Notes under the pieces: model-generated
Told to the model about the DNA's origin: nothing
Seen by the model: only the letters and a program-made list of their open reading frames with translations
The model's database searches: none
Source: Isohypsibius dastychi
Taxonomy: Eukaryota; Tardigrada; Eutardigrada; Parachela; Isohypsibiidae
Length of the DNA stretch: 19,777 nucleotides
Reading direction: 5' to 3'
Assembly: GCA_034696485.1 (NCBI GenBank)
Contig: JAQIWT010000460.1
Coordinates: 1-19,777, forward strand
Program-made: the position numbers and the translations under genes
Part shown: piece by piece, positions 9,641 through 19,007 of the stretch
Position numbering within the stretch: the first letter of the stretch is position 1
How the letters are laid out: every line of letters starts with the position of its first letter

Positions 9641-10594
9641 ACAGAGGTTCAGTTGGTGGGTTTTACGGAGGTCTCGACATGAAGTTGCGGTAACACATGC
9701 TGTGGTACACAATATCCCATACCTTATTGCGTTTATGCCGTACGTTTTTATGGGACAGTCTCGAAAGGGGTACAGGCACTGACATTAGCGATGGCAAATG
9801 AGTAGAAAAATGAAGAGGCATGTAGCCGGCCGGAAGGTTTCCCTGTTTTTCGGCTTCACTAGGAAACTTTTTTTGGAAACCATTTGCAAGTTTTCCCTCC
9901 ACGCGAAATTTCTGAGTAGACAATCTAAACGTTCTTTCACATAATTGTCATTCGCAATCAAATCAGAAGTCCAACGTTAAATATATCTGGGAATCAGGAT
10001 GTATGAGGTGAGTTTTCCAGGCGCCTGAAAACCGGAACTGCTCTTGCTGCCCTCGAGAACAACGCGATATTGGGTTAGCAGCGGCTGATGAAATGCCGGT
10101 TGGTCACGAAATTTCAACAACAAAAATTCGACGGTAAAGTATGAGCGCAGTTTAATGCCAGAGTGAGCGGCGAAATAAATTGCAACAAACAACTTTTTGC
10201 GTACGAGTTTTTTTCTTCACCCCGCACGATATGGAAAACCAGAACTGTTAAAATATCACCACACAATCAGGAAACCAGGCAGGAGAACCTTTTAAATGGT
10301 TTTCCTCCCAGTTAGTGATAAAGGATGCTACCAGCAAAGCATCTGGTATGGTTCGGATAACATTCAGTCCCAAGGTCTAGTTGCATAAGTCAAGTGGGTC
10401 CGGGAACTGTTTTGTATGGACGTACTTTTCGCCAGAGCCACAAGTGGTCACTGCATGTGACCTTGTGTGTGCTACTGCATGTTTCACTGCATGTACTTGT
10501 ACAGGTACCGTAGCATGTAAACTGCATTTTTGACAATACTCTGTGCTGGACACAGTCTCTGGGCTTCACCTAAAGCCATCAAATGGCCATTTTT

Positions 10595-10621
10595 GGGAGG
10601 GGGGGGGTGGGGGGAGGTGGG
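10595..10621 (+). repeat. G-rich tract with quadruplex potential
   Basis: The run contains G3, G9, G6 and final G3 blocks separated by single A/T or AGGT, enough for an intramolecular G-quadruplex on the plus strand. Comparable tracts are at 4089-4106, 14616-14632 (C-rich on the plus strand) and 18765-18774. Confidence 0.6.
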
Positions 10622-11309
10622 TTCTGATTTAATGATTATTCAATTGTTCAACCTAACTTTCTCCCCTTGAATGAATTCATGGGGACTGCAACATGAATTG
10701 TCACCAAATCACCACAACTCACTGCACGTCCTCTTCTGATTATGCTTACGATTCTCATTTTTGGTCACAGAGCCAAGATTAGACTAGCGCAGGCGTACGG
10801 ATTGAAATATCACTATTCTAGTCAATGCCAGATTTGTAGGCGACAAGAAACCGGTCACTATGGCCGCTATTTATACTCGAATGCTCTTGCATGCATTTGC
10901 ACATGCTTCGACACTTGATGATAAACCACTCATGACGCACGCAGTGTCACACTCACAGATCGAAAACGTTGTAAGGATTCGGTAGATTCGGCGGAAGAGG
11001 ATGCGAGAAAACGGGATGGAGGGTTCAAAAAAACCGCGCAAGGTTCACAAACCTCGGGTCCACGAGGTTCGTCAACGCCGTGGAAATCGTTCAGTCCGCT
11101 GTCCAGAAAAACGCATACACTCGACTACTTTCCTACGGAAAGCACCCACAAGCATTTGAGATTTTAAATTGGGGGTGACAGTGTCTTGCCGTACCCACTT
11201 ATCATACTTGCCGCGCTACCATCTCGCATGTCAAATGAGGCTGAGTGTCAATACTATGTCCTGCTAAGAAATTGGCCCCATGGAAGGTAAAATCAATGGG
11301 CGAAGACTA

Positions 11310-11500
11310 GGCCACTCTTTGAACTCTCTACTTTCTGCATAAGCTGTGGTACATGCAAGGGCACATGCAAAGGTGATGGTGGGCGTGAGGAAAATATAAC
11401 GCTGTAGATATGCATGTCACAACATATCTTTGTGTTACAGGAATACTTGCAAAATCAGTTTTTACGGTAACTCAAAATCCAACTTTTTTGTGTTTTATTC
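11310..11500. repeat. Dispersed repeat, copy 2
   Basis: Co-oriented partner of the repeat at 8225-8430, with most of the sequence alignable from TCTGCATAAGCTGTGGTACA to CAGTTTTTACGG. It lies immediately beyond the 3' end of the OB-fold exon. The two copies thus bracket the 2.9-kb interval between the replication-type genes as direct repeats. Confidence 0.85.
11494..11499 (-). terminator. Candidate polyadenylation signal AATAAA
   Basis: On the minus strand, GAATAAAACAC begins about 37 bases after the TAG stop at 11539-11537, a normal place for a 3' UTR signal. It lies inside dispersed-repeat copy 2, so the repeat may supply the 3' end of the gene. Confidence 0.5.
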
Positions 11501-11536
11501 AGGTTAACAGAGTAGGGAAACAAACCATATTATCAA

Positions 11537-12533
11537 CTAATCAATTGTTTCCGTTTCAAAACTGGACTTGATTGTAACGACCGATGTTACTCCTTTCTGA
11601 AGAATGATGATCTCGCAATCTGTGTCATAGCCTTTGTTGAATCGCGGGTCCGCCTTCTTGATCATAGGATTCACAATTCTCAGTTTGGCACCATTTTTGA
11701 TGACCATCAACCAGCTCTCAATCTCATGAAAGATTGAAGCGCGAATGCATCCGCTTGCGTCCATGATGTCAAACGAGATCCGTTCAGCCGGTTTCCCGCT
11801 TTCTTTCTCCAGATATGTGCTGCGTTCAATGCTCGAGACCTCTACCTCAAGTTCGACCCTGAAGAGCATGGCTTAAAAATCAACGAGTGGATAACGCGAT
11901 GTTCAGCAGCAAAGAACGGCAGCCAGATTACAAAAAATACTCAAAATGATAGTTACGCGATAATTCTTGGTAGCAAAATTTCTATATGTAAGTGAGATCT
12001 ATTTTCCGCCAGTTATGACCTACTCACTTGTACATCTTGGGTTCCAACTGGCGGACCATCAAGTACCCAACTGGCGATGAGTTGCGTACAACTCGCTTTA
12101 CTGGTTCCTTGTCACATTCAAGTTTAACAGGATTACCAAATGTCGTTCGAAAGTATTCCTGAAGATCCGGGCTTTCGTAAATTACATCCAGATCGGTAAC
12201 AACCATGGTCGTGCTAGAACAATAAATTACAGTGGCCAGCATTAAATGACTGATATGCTCTACATACATTGTACGCTGATGCAGAATCTGCCAGTCCTTG
12301 ATTTTGACGAGACATGGAATTTTTGCTTTCTCGAGTGCATCATTTAAGCCGAATGTTCCTTCGACAGCTGCAATACTTTTGCGCGTCAGTTTAAAATGAA
12401 ACGTTAAGTCACAATTATTTATACCCGTTGTGAGATGTTTTGCATCACGAAACATAAGCTGCCAGCTCTCATCTCCTTTCTTTTTCAACATCAGTAACAC
12501 TGTTATCGCGGTTCGCTCACCTCCATAAGCGTT
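11537..12533 (-). CDS. RPA1-like OB-fold exons (likely C-terminal half of the primase protein)
   Basis: Two exons, 12533-12028 and 11858-11537, separated by a 169-nt intron (donor GTGAGT, acceptor CTCTTCAG). The last exon is an OB fold resembling RPA70 DNA-binding domains: FDIMDASGCIRASIF corresponds to the family pattern F-L-D-x-SG-x-I-x-x-x-x-F, followed by MVIKNGAKLRIV, IKKADPRFNKGYDTD and the closing strand. The junction reads YK then VELEVEV, the place where DBD-A starts with a Y-x-x-W strand in RPA1, so the domain supports the splice. The preceding exon (NAYGGER onward, about 168 residues) is not recognised. Phase 0 at its 5' end and an acceptor TTTTTCTAG at 12534 allow it to join the exon at 12968-13381. 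Expected role: ssDNA binding. It may instead be an independent gene. Confidence 0.65.
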
Positions 12534-12598
12534 CTAGAAAAACATTTGAATTGGGGACTATGATATCGATCACAACTGCGTTTGCCATTGCGTGTGTT

Positions 12599-12793
12599 CA
12601 GAGGTGGGTCAAACTGCTCTAAGGGGGTTGAGGGTGTCATGAGGGTAATGGAATAATCAAACCTCCAACACTGACCAATTCAAAATTTGCGTCCAGTGCA
12701 GGTGGCGAAATCCCAGTTGGGCGAAGGTTTGATTTTTCGGACCCCTCGATCCCCCATCCCCGCCGACCCCCAGAGCAGTTTGGCTCACCGCTG
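12599..12793. mobile_element. hAT-type MITE in an intron
   Basis: The left end CAGAGGTGGGTCAAACTGCT matches the reverse complement of the right end, CAGCGGTGAGCCAAACTGCT, and both continue into CT followed by a G-run. CAG-x-G-x-TGGGCAAACT-like ends are typical of hAT transposons. A second inverted pair, AATCAAACCT / AGGTTTGATT, lies inside. The flanking octamers cgtgtgtt and cgtatacc match at 4 of 8 positions, and all differences are transitions, consistent with an old 8-bp target duplication but not proof. It sits in the proposed 434-nt intron of the primase/OB gene and explains much of its length. Confidence 0.75.
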
Positions 12794-12967
12794 CGTATAC
12801 CACAGCTCACGCCACGCCCAACGAAACTCGTCTACGTGCTGTTCTGTTGCTACTCCAGCTACTGGACAGCCGCTTTCGGGCAATCGTTTACGTAAGAGAG
12901 TTTCATTTTTAATAAACATGATTGGTTGGAATTTGAGATTTGGTGTTCATTATTGAGAAAGACTAAC

Positions 12968-13381
12968 CTTAAGAGGCGTTTTTCCAGGAAACGATTTAAC
13001 TTGGTTGAGGAGAGCCAAAGTGTAGCGCTGAGCATTCTTCGACCCAGCATATGTGAGTTCATTTCCAACTAACAACTTTGATGTTTGTTGAACTGCCGCC
13101 GTGTCCCCAGAGAATTTTGAAGATGATGCAGCGTTCCCGATCAGACCGAAATCTGTAAGTTTGCATTTCGGTTCAACGGCAATAGGCTCAGTTTCGCCTG
13201 TTTCGTCATCAGCCGGATCACTGAAAATTGGTAATTTCTTCGTTCCCTTCTTGGATGGCTTGGCGGTGGTATTGACTCTGCGTTTTCGAGTAACAGCTCG
13301 CTTGGCTGGTGGTATCTCGAAATCTGAACAAATGGATCCTTCTTGCACTCCTGAACCCTCGTTGTCGGACATGATTCTCTT
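12968..13381 (-). CDS. Charged linker exon between primase and OB-fold exons
   Basis: This 138-residue exon begins after acceptor CATTTCCAG (intron 13430-13382, 49 nt, donor GTGAGA) and joins the primase frame exactly, giving SK then KRIMSDNEGSG. It starts acidic, continues with a strongly basic segment (AKRAVTRKRRVNTTAKPSKK, a likely nuclear localisation signal), then an acidic patch (DPADDETGETEP), and ends ...FPGKTPLK before donor GTTAGT at 12967. PrimPol proteins also have an acidic tail after the zinc finger, in some cases RPA-binding. The internal ATG at 13372 has a reasonable context, so a separate trans-spliced gene starting MSDNEGSG is the main alternative. The region has no enzymatic motif. 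Confidence 0.6.
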
Positions 13382-13430
13382 CTGGAAATGAACAAATGAC
13401 GCTAGATAAGTTGTTGAATCGGAGTCTCAC

Positions 13431-14405
13431 TTTCGATGTCGAGATGCAAGATATTTCAATAGTGCGTAAAATCTTTTCTCGAACTGATCGATCGCACACT
13501 TCGAGTTCTAAAGTGTCACACAACTGATCAGTACACCGAACGACGATCGAACCAGTACGCCGCTTGACAACGAAATAAACGTTGTTAGAAACGTGTCGAC
13601 CACGCTTGAAGGGACATGTGACCGAGGTTGCAGGCTTCACGATGAACGATTCGGTTCTCGCATACCAAACCACGCAACGCATATCTGAACGGTTCTTCTC
13701 TATGCGACTGTCATTCGAATTGAAATAACGGGAATCCGCAGAAGGCTCAAGGAAATTGTTCAAATCAAAACTTTCAGATATCAATGATAGATCAAATATT
13801 TCAAAGTCAGTCAGATTTTGATACTTTTTACTTGTCATTTTGTGCTTTTTCAAGACATCCAGTTTTCCGAATTTTGAGCACAAAAACATGCGAAATTGTT
13901 GATTTCTAGTGTACGGTTTGATGTCTACTGCGTTCAAACCGCTGGTTTTTACAACGAGTGCTGCAAGCTTTTCGACAAAACCTTTCATGACGGTAAGTTC
14001 TCCAAATTTAGTTTCAGGGAAAATTATGTGAAAACTTCGTTTTATCCCGCTGCAGGAGTCTAATACCACTTCTGTGGATCCTCGAAATTCCACGTGCACA
14101 GCGTCAAGTATTCGTTCGAGGATCACGAGGTCATCAACAGATTCTGATGGAAGGTACTCAATATCCAAGTATAAACGGAAAATTCCATACTCAGGAACGA
14201 CTTCATAGAAATGTGGAAATGCTTTAAATTCCCCCTGAATCAAACCCCACATCTGAAGAGATGTACATGAGGTAAATTTTCTCTTCCTCGAACTGCTGTA
14301 TTCCCACGCAAAAACGCGTCTATCCTGAATTTTCATCGGCATTTCTGGAGTGCTAAGATTTTCGATAAGCTGATCAAGCTTAGGATGCCATTGAATGCAA
14401 TGCAT
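13431..14405 (-). CDS. PrimPol-like archaeo-eukaryotic primase, catalytic and zinc-finger exon
   Basis: A 325-residue exon matching the PrimPol branch of archaeo-eukaryotic primases, which synthesise primers and can act as DNA polymerases. Visible in order: VVPEYGIFRLYLDIEY with the metal-binding D81/E83; DSCSGIKRSFHIIF with S124/H126 of the S-x-H motif; VDIKPYTRNQQFRMFLCSKFGK with D161 as the third metal ligand plus the YTRN.FR..SK.GK signature; and a zinc finger with C264, H271, C291 and C296 around HVSNNVYF. All catalytic and zinc residues are intact. It is more compact than vertebrate PrimPol. Frame also stays open upstream of ATG 14405 to an acceptor-like TTTTTTTCTAG ending at 14447, so a 5' exon or spliced-leader site is possible. 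Without splicing at 13430 the frame would run into unrelated residues. Biological role is inferred. Confidence 0.85.
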
Positions 14406-14977
14406 CTTCCAATTTCTAACGTTGCTCGTATACAGATAACAGGCAACTAGAAAAAAACAATGTTGTTAGTTGAAGAACTATCATTGAAGAACGTGGCTAG
14501 CCGACTGTTCAAATAAGTGTTAACCAGCCCAGCAACCTTGTGCTGAAGCTTCTGACAGCCACGTTGAGACGATGAGGTCAACAGACAATGAGTATATTCA
14601 CATATTCCCCTACGTCCCCCCCCCCACCCCCCGCGCCATTCGTTCATGAACTTGCAGTCGAGTTATACATCGCTTGCTCAAGCGATGGCACATCCAGTGG
14701 CAAAAAGAGTGAAAGTGATGGGATGAATCAGCCGTATGACCTTTTTGGCAGCTGATGCATGAGGTTTTTGTAAACTGTGCAAAAGAAAAATTTCAATTAC
14801 GATGAATTCACAAAATTTGGAAAATTGATTACATCATTTGATTCGATTCGAGAAAATCGATTTTCGAGGTGAAACAAGAAAAGCTCGAATCAATCAATGA
14901 GCGGAGCGGTCAGCTGAAATCCGACTGAGAAGAGAGACTGCTTCTCAACATCCCGGCCTTCAACGTCATATCAATAG
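14406..14977. other. Divergent intergenic region between the primase gene and the plus-strand gene
   Basis: Contains the primase upstream region with acceptor-like TTTCTAG at 14447-14453 (minus), a C10-A-C6 tract (14616-14632) able to form a quadruplex on the minus strand, and a 14-bp palindrome GAAAATCGATTTTC at 14852-14865. Promoters of both flanking genes are expected here, but none can be identified. No coding frame recognised. Confidence 0.5.
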
Positions 14978-17900
14978 TGCATCTTCTTCTCCAACCAAGT
15001 TGAATGTCTTCATCAGTGCGTGACTCTCACAAAAACGGCGCTCGAAAAGCGGCTCAACGACTCAGGGACGTCACTGGAATCGAAAAACTGGGAGTCACCG
15101 ATGTTTCGGCCGAAGTCCCACATATTGGATGTGTTGCGGAGAGAGAAATTGAAGGCAACAATGATGCCATATGGAGGGAACGTTGAAGGTACGCAATTAT
15201 CCATCCTTTTATAACGTGAAACAAATCACTGCTTTTCACCAAAACGTGCAACCCAAAAGTTTGGGATTGATAAGTTTGTCACAGTCGAACTGAATGACTC
15301 CTCTTGAAATGCACGAATTTATTTTAGTTATGAATTATTTGGAAAGTTATTTCAGTTGCATTGAAGGCAGTTCATTCGTAATGAGTTCTCCACTTTACTA
15401 GAAATTTCCAGTTCTGTCATTTTTTGAAGACTGTACACGTGAGTGATATTTGGGATGTTTTTCTAGTGACAGGATCGGCCGCATTGCATGGGCTGGCATT
15501 GATTAATACCACCGCCAGTGACATGGAAGAAGCTTTGACCATCAAAAGTGCCATAGCCGAAAAACATAATGAGGTATTGTTATCCAATCATCATGAAACA
15601 TGTACTCAACTTACTATAATGATCGAGCCGTGTTTACACAAATACATACTCTTGTTTTAGCCGGTTGTTGTTACTCTGCCTGTTGCGCTAACGAATGTCA
15701 AGACTGCCGATAACGAACGTATAACTCAGGTTGCTTCGGATTCGCTGGCGATGGTTAAGAAAATCAAAGAAAAATCGAAGTTTCCTGTTCGTCGGCCGCG
15801 TAAGTTCTAGTGTCATTGAAGCAACAGTAGAAACTCATAATATTGATAAAATAAGTGGTAATCATCAATCCAAAGTCATTAGTTTCATTTGAAAAAATTC
15901 GGAAATAAAAAGGTTTTGACAGTACGATCTTCGGTTTGTTGGTTTCTTGAATTTGACTCGCTTAAAAAATTGATCGATGTGTGTCAAAACTGGTTTGAAA
16001 ACAAAATAAATGCTCCATTAATTGAGCAAGAGTGTATGGGGGGGTGACCCGGTGACGGCCGTGGCCCGATATGAGCCTCAAACTTTTGGCCGGATCTGAG
16101 AATTTTTTGCAGCTCTAGACTCAGTCTAGTAGACTGACGGCCCTGTACAGAATATCAGTCCTCGGCCCAGCATGAAGGCATTTTTCGATCAAATCCCTAA
16201 AATAATACAACATCAAATTTCTGGTGAGATCTGGTCAATTTTCGCCCCGTAAAACCTCAAAAACTAAACCTTGGTCCCTGGGCCAGATTTTATTAAATTT
16301 GGCCCCATTAGAGTCAAAATATCTGGTCGCTGGCCCAATATAGTTTTCAAGCAGCACACTGTTGCATACACCCTTGCACTTGTCCATGAACTGGTTCTGC
16401 TCGAAAGTTTGACTTACCAGGTTTGGAAGAAAAAAACGGTGATATACGCTGCATTTGAATGAGAATTTCTAACTTTAGCCATCATAGTTGTATTCAAAGT
16501 GTGAAACTGGTGCTGAAATTTTGGTCTATTCATCTTTTCAGTATCGTAAATGTTCAATTCACCAAAATTGCATTCTGAATATTTACGATTGATAAGTTTG
16601 CCTACAGCCGAACTGGAAGGCTCCTCCGCCTGGACTACACAAATTCATTCCAGTGGTGAATAATATGGAAACTAATTTCCGTTGCAATGAAAGCAAAACT
16701 ATACACAAAGTTTCCCGTCTTGCTAAAGAATTTCCATATTCTGTCCTTTCTTGAAAGCCAAGAACGCGAGTAATATTTGAGATATTTTACTGGTTACAGG
16801 ATCAGCCGCATTGCATGAACCAGTAGATCTCAATACCACTGCCAGTAGCATCGTGGAAGCTATGACCCTCAAAGATGCCATCGCTGAAAAGCATGATGAG
16901 GTATTTATGTCAAATTATCATGGACATTGTAAACACTCTATAACTGGTAAGCCATGTTTACAAAAATACTCTCGATTTAGCCAGTTGTTGTTACTTTGGC
17001 TGATGCTCTCGTGGATGTCAAAAATGCAAATAACAAACATACAACTCAAGCTGCACCGAATTCACTGGCGATTGATGGGAAATCAAAAGAGAAGTCAAAG
17101 TCCCCTGTTCGTCGGCCGCGTAAGTATCTTTGAGATTGGAAAAAACTTCATGGAAAAACTCATAATATTGATTGAATCAATCCAATAATTCGTTCAACGT
17201 CGTAAGGGTTTCTAAGAATCTAACCCAACATGACCAATTAAAAACAGCTCCTGACCCCGTACAGTTTTGAACCAGTATTCACTCATGCAGCTGAACGTGA
17301 TTAATTTTTGCTCGAAAGTTTGACTTACCAGTTTTGATTAAAAGAAGCAAAAGAAATACGCTGCATTTGACGGAGACTGTCTTTTTATTCTGGTTATCAT
17401 AGTTGCATTTCAAAAGTCATCTGACGATGTTCATAATTCTGAACTGGTCATCTTCCTGAAACAAAAAATTCTTGATTTTTGCTTTGGCGGTGTGAATGTC
17501 AAATTATTTTTGCTACTTGTTGGGTTCTGAATAAGTTCTTTCTGAATCCCTGTTATTTTGAAAATCAAAGTCAACATCAGCGACTTTTGTTTTGCAGGGA
17601 TGCAGCGAGGCACAACCTATGCGGATTTTGAAAGCTCAGTTGTGAAACTCATGTGAGTCACCAGACATAAACATGAATTATGCAATTCCTGATTCTTGGT
17701 TAGGATTTCTGAACTGTTTGAGTTCAAAATTTACGGAAGAGTACCCAAAGATGAAGGACGTCAAGCATGCTATGAATGGATCAACACCCATGTTCAGGAA
17801 CCAGTTAGGTCGGAGCTTCTCGGAAATCGTGAGAATACCAACATGCGTATCACCAAAAACATGAGCCGATATTTCGCCCAGGAGGCTTTTGATGCTTGTG

Positions 17901-17992
17901 TTCCTCCGCCTAAACTTAGTCATGATGGTTCGCGTAATAACCGCAAAAGAGTGGAATTTTTCCGACGTGTTGTGTTGCGCCGATCTGAATGA
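14978..17992 (+). CDS. Unrecognised seven-exon gene with duplicated exon pair (5' end uncertain)
   Basis: Proposed exons: (?14978)-15188, 15473-15573, 15661-15799, 16800-16900, 16981-17119, 17598-17652, 17704-17992. All junctions have GT donors and AG acceptors, and phases fit (1, 0, 1, 0, 1, 2), giving about 344 codons. Exons 2+3 and 4+5 are a duplicated pair of identical lengths (101 and 139 nt). Each pair encodes a module beginning SAALH, with NTTAS and AIAEKH before the junction, PVVVTL after it, and a basic end KSK.PVRRPR. The C-terminal exons read ADFESSVVKLM then ISELFEFKIYGRVP, NTHVQEPVRSELLG and a basic end VEFFRRVVLRRSE. No family is recognised; the basic composition would suit a nuclear or DNA-binding protein, which is a guess. 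The first exon has no in-frame ATG, and an overlapping frame starts ATG at 15004, so the start is unresolved. Confidence 0.65.
15235..17460 (+). repeat. Tandem segmental duplication carrying an exon pair
   Basis: The sequence from about 15235 (CACCAAAA, GATTGATAAGTTTG) is repeated from about 16560, including both exons, their short intron and flanking intron sequence. The two exon 5' ends are 1327 bp apart. Homology past the second exon includes AACTCATAATATTGAT (about 15830 and 17157) and CTCGAAAGTTTGACTTACCA (about 16398 and 17309). The first copy has about 400 extra bases between these markers. Confidence 0.88.
16022..16378. mobile_element. Possible small inverted-repeat element in an intron
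   Basis: This stretch is absent from the second duplicated intron. Its ends, GCAAGAGTGTATG (about 16025) and CATACACCCTTGC (about 16365), are near-perfect inverted repeats, and GGCCCGATAT / ATCTGG...TGGCCCAATATAG-like words recur inside. No clear target duplication is seen. It is likely a non-autonomous DNA element, but the family is unclear. Confidence 0.4.
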
Positions 17993-17995
17993 ATT

Positions 17996-18001
17996 AATAA
18001 A
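17996..18001 (+). terminator. Candidate polyadenylation signal AATAAA
   Basis: AATAAA starts four bases after the TGA stop (17990-17992) of the duplicated-exon gene, giving a very short 3' UTR and supporting 17704-17992 as the terminal exon. Confidence 0.5.
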
Positions 18002-19007
18002 TTATGACCTTCTCGATTGTTGCTCACCAGTCGACGCAAATATGTCCAGCCTGCCCTGTCATTCTACCTTTCCACCCGTTTTTATCCATTTGTTACCCAC
18101 GTCACCCTTTTCGCGCTCGTTACCGTTATAAAAAGATCTTTCATTCTGTTAGATGGCTATCCCTACTTTATCTCGAGTTTATTTGGTTATTTCAAGACAA
18201 CTTCTGATGGTTGCGCTTCGAAACTATAAGCTTGAAGCATCAATATGTCTTTAGTTCTCAGAAACCCTGATGCCCAGTCTTTTTCTCCTACAAATTCAAA
18301 TAGCCGCGGTTCAGGCGAGGGAGAAAAGTGAGATTGGTAAGGTGATCGAAGAAGGTAAAAGCTGAAACGAAACAGTGTTTCTTTTCTGAACCAATCCCAT
18401 CGTGATGAAAGAATACCAGTTATCGCGAATCTCAGAATTTCATGCGGTTTTACTTGCGCGTCTCAGTAGGCACTTGTTTCTAATATCTTGTAGCTTTTGA
18501 TTCTGACACGTAACAGTGCTTTTCTGAACTAAAGCTTGCGCTGCAATGCAAGGTGAAAATTTCTCAAATCGAATCACCAATGTTAAATGACTTTCGATCT
18601 AACATATTGCTATCCCCCGAGCCTTGAGACAAAAACACATGTCGACATCCACAATCTCGAAGTCAAAAACCCCCGACCCCAAGGGGGGAAAAATATACCA
18701 AGGAAGGTAAAAAAAATATGTTTGGCGTTTCAACAGTTCGAGGGGATAGTGGCTAGCCAAACACGGGGGGGGGGTGGATGCTTGTCGGTAATCCACCCTC
18801 CGCATGTTTTTGCAAATCTCACCCGCCGAGACATGTCGGCTGCTGAAGGCACAAGTGTGACCTTTCGATTTCTCTTGGTTTCTGTGCCAACAGTGAGGTG
18901 TACCTACGTACAACCCCCGTTTTAATTAATATCCAGCCCCAACTTCTTGATATCCAGACCGGGATTCATTCCTTTCATTGGAATTATATCTGCGTTAATT
19001 ATCCACC
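18002..19007. other. No gene recognised
   Basis: Short overlapping frames only. Contains a CCCCGACCCCAAGGGG hairpin-like run near 18670-18690 and a G10 tract (18765-18774). The 80 bases before 19008 are AT-rich with repeated ATATCCAG words (18930 and 18950) and may be the leader of the element that follows. Confidence 0.5.

Larger units (their letters stand above)
8431..11309. other. Gene-poor 2.9-kb interval rich in ACATGCA/TGCATGT words
   Basis: No confident gene. Two minus-strand frames (10192-9977 and 9923-9663) have somewhat protein-like composition, but neither has an ATG start or a recognisable domain. The exact heptamer ACATGCA or its complement occurs here at about 8606, 8999, 9066, 10452, 10475 and 10489, with near matches at 10514 and 10890. 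Including the two flanking repeat copies, the 8.2-11.4 kb stretch has eleven exact instances, against fewer than one expected by chance. A G-rich tract is at 10595-10621. Confidence 0.5.

Noticed and set aside
9663-10192. Two adjacent minus-strand frames (71 and 86 codons) as a possible extra gene
   Set aside because: Both rely on non-ATG starts, have no recognised domain and no phase-consistent splice joining them; kept only as a note in the interval entry.
8225-11500. Direct repeats as LTRs of a retrotransposon
   Set aside because: No TG...CA ends, primer-binding site or pol coding sequence lies between them.
13141-13395. Frames overlapping the linker exon (both strands)
   Set aside because: They are shadows of the exon that joins the primase in phase; no independent support.
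17678-17923. Minus-strand frame opposite the last exon of the duplicated-exon gene
   Set aside because: Antisense shadow; the plus strand has phase-consistent splicing and a polyadenylation signal.
18587-18925. Overlapping 112- and 104-codon frames on opposite strands
   Set aside because: Span G/C homopolymers and lack motifs; low-complexity chance frames.
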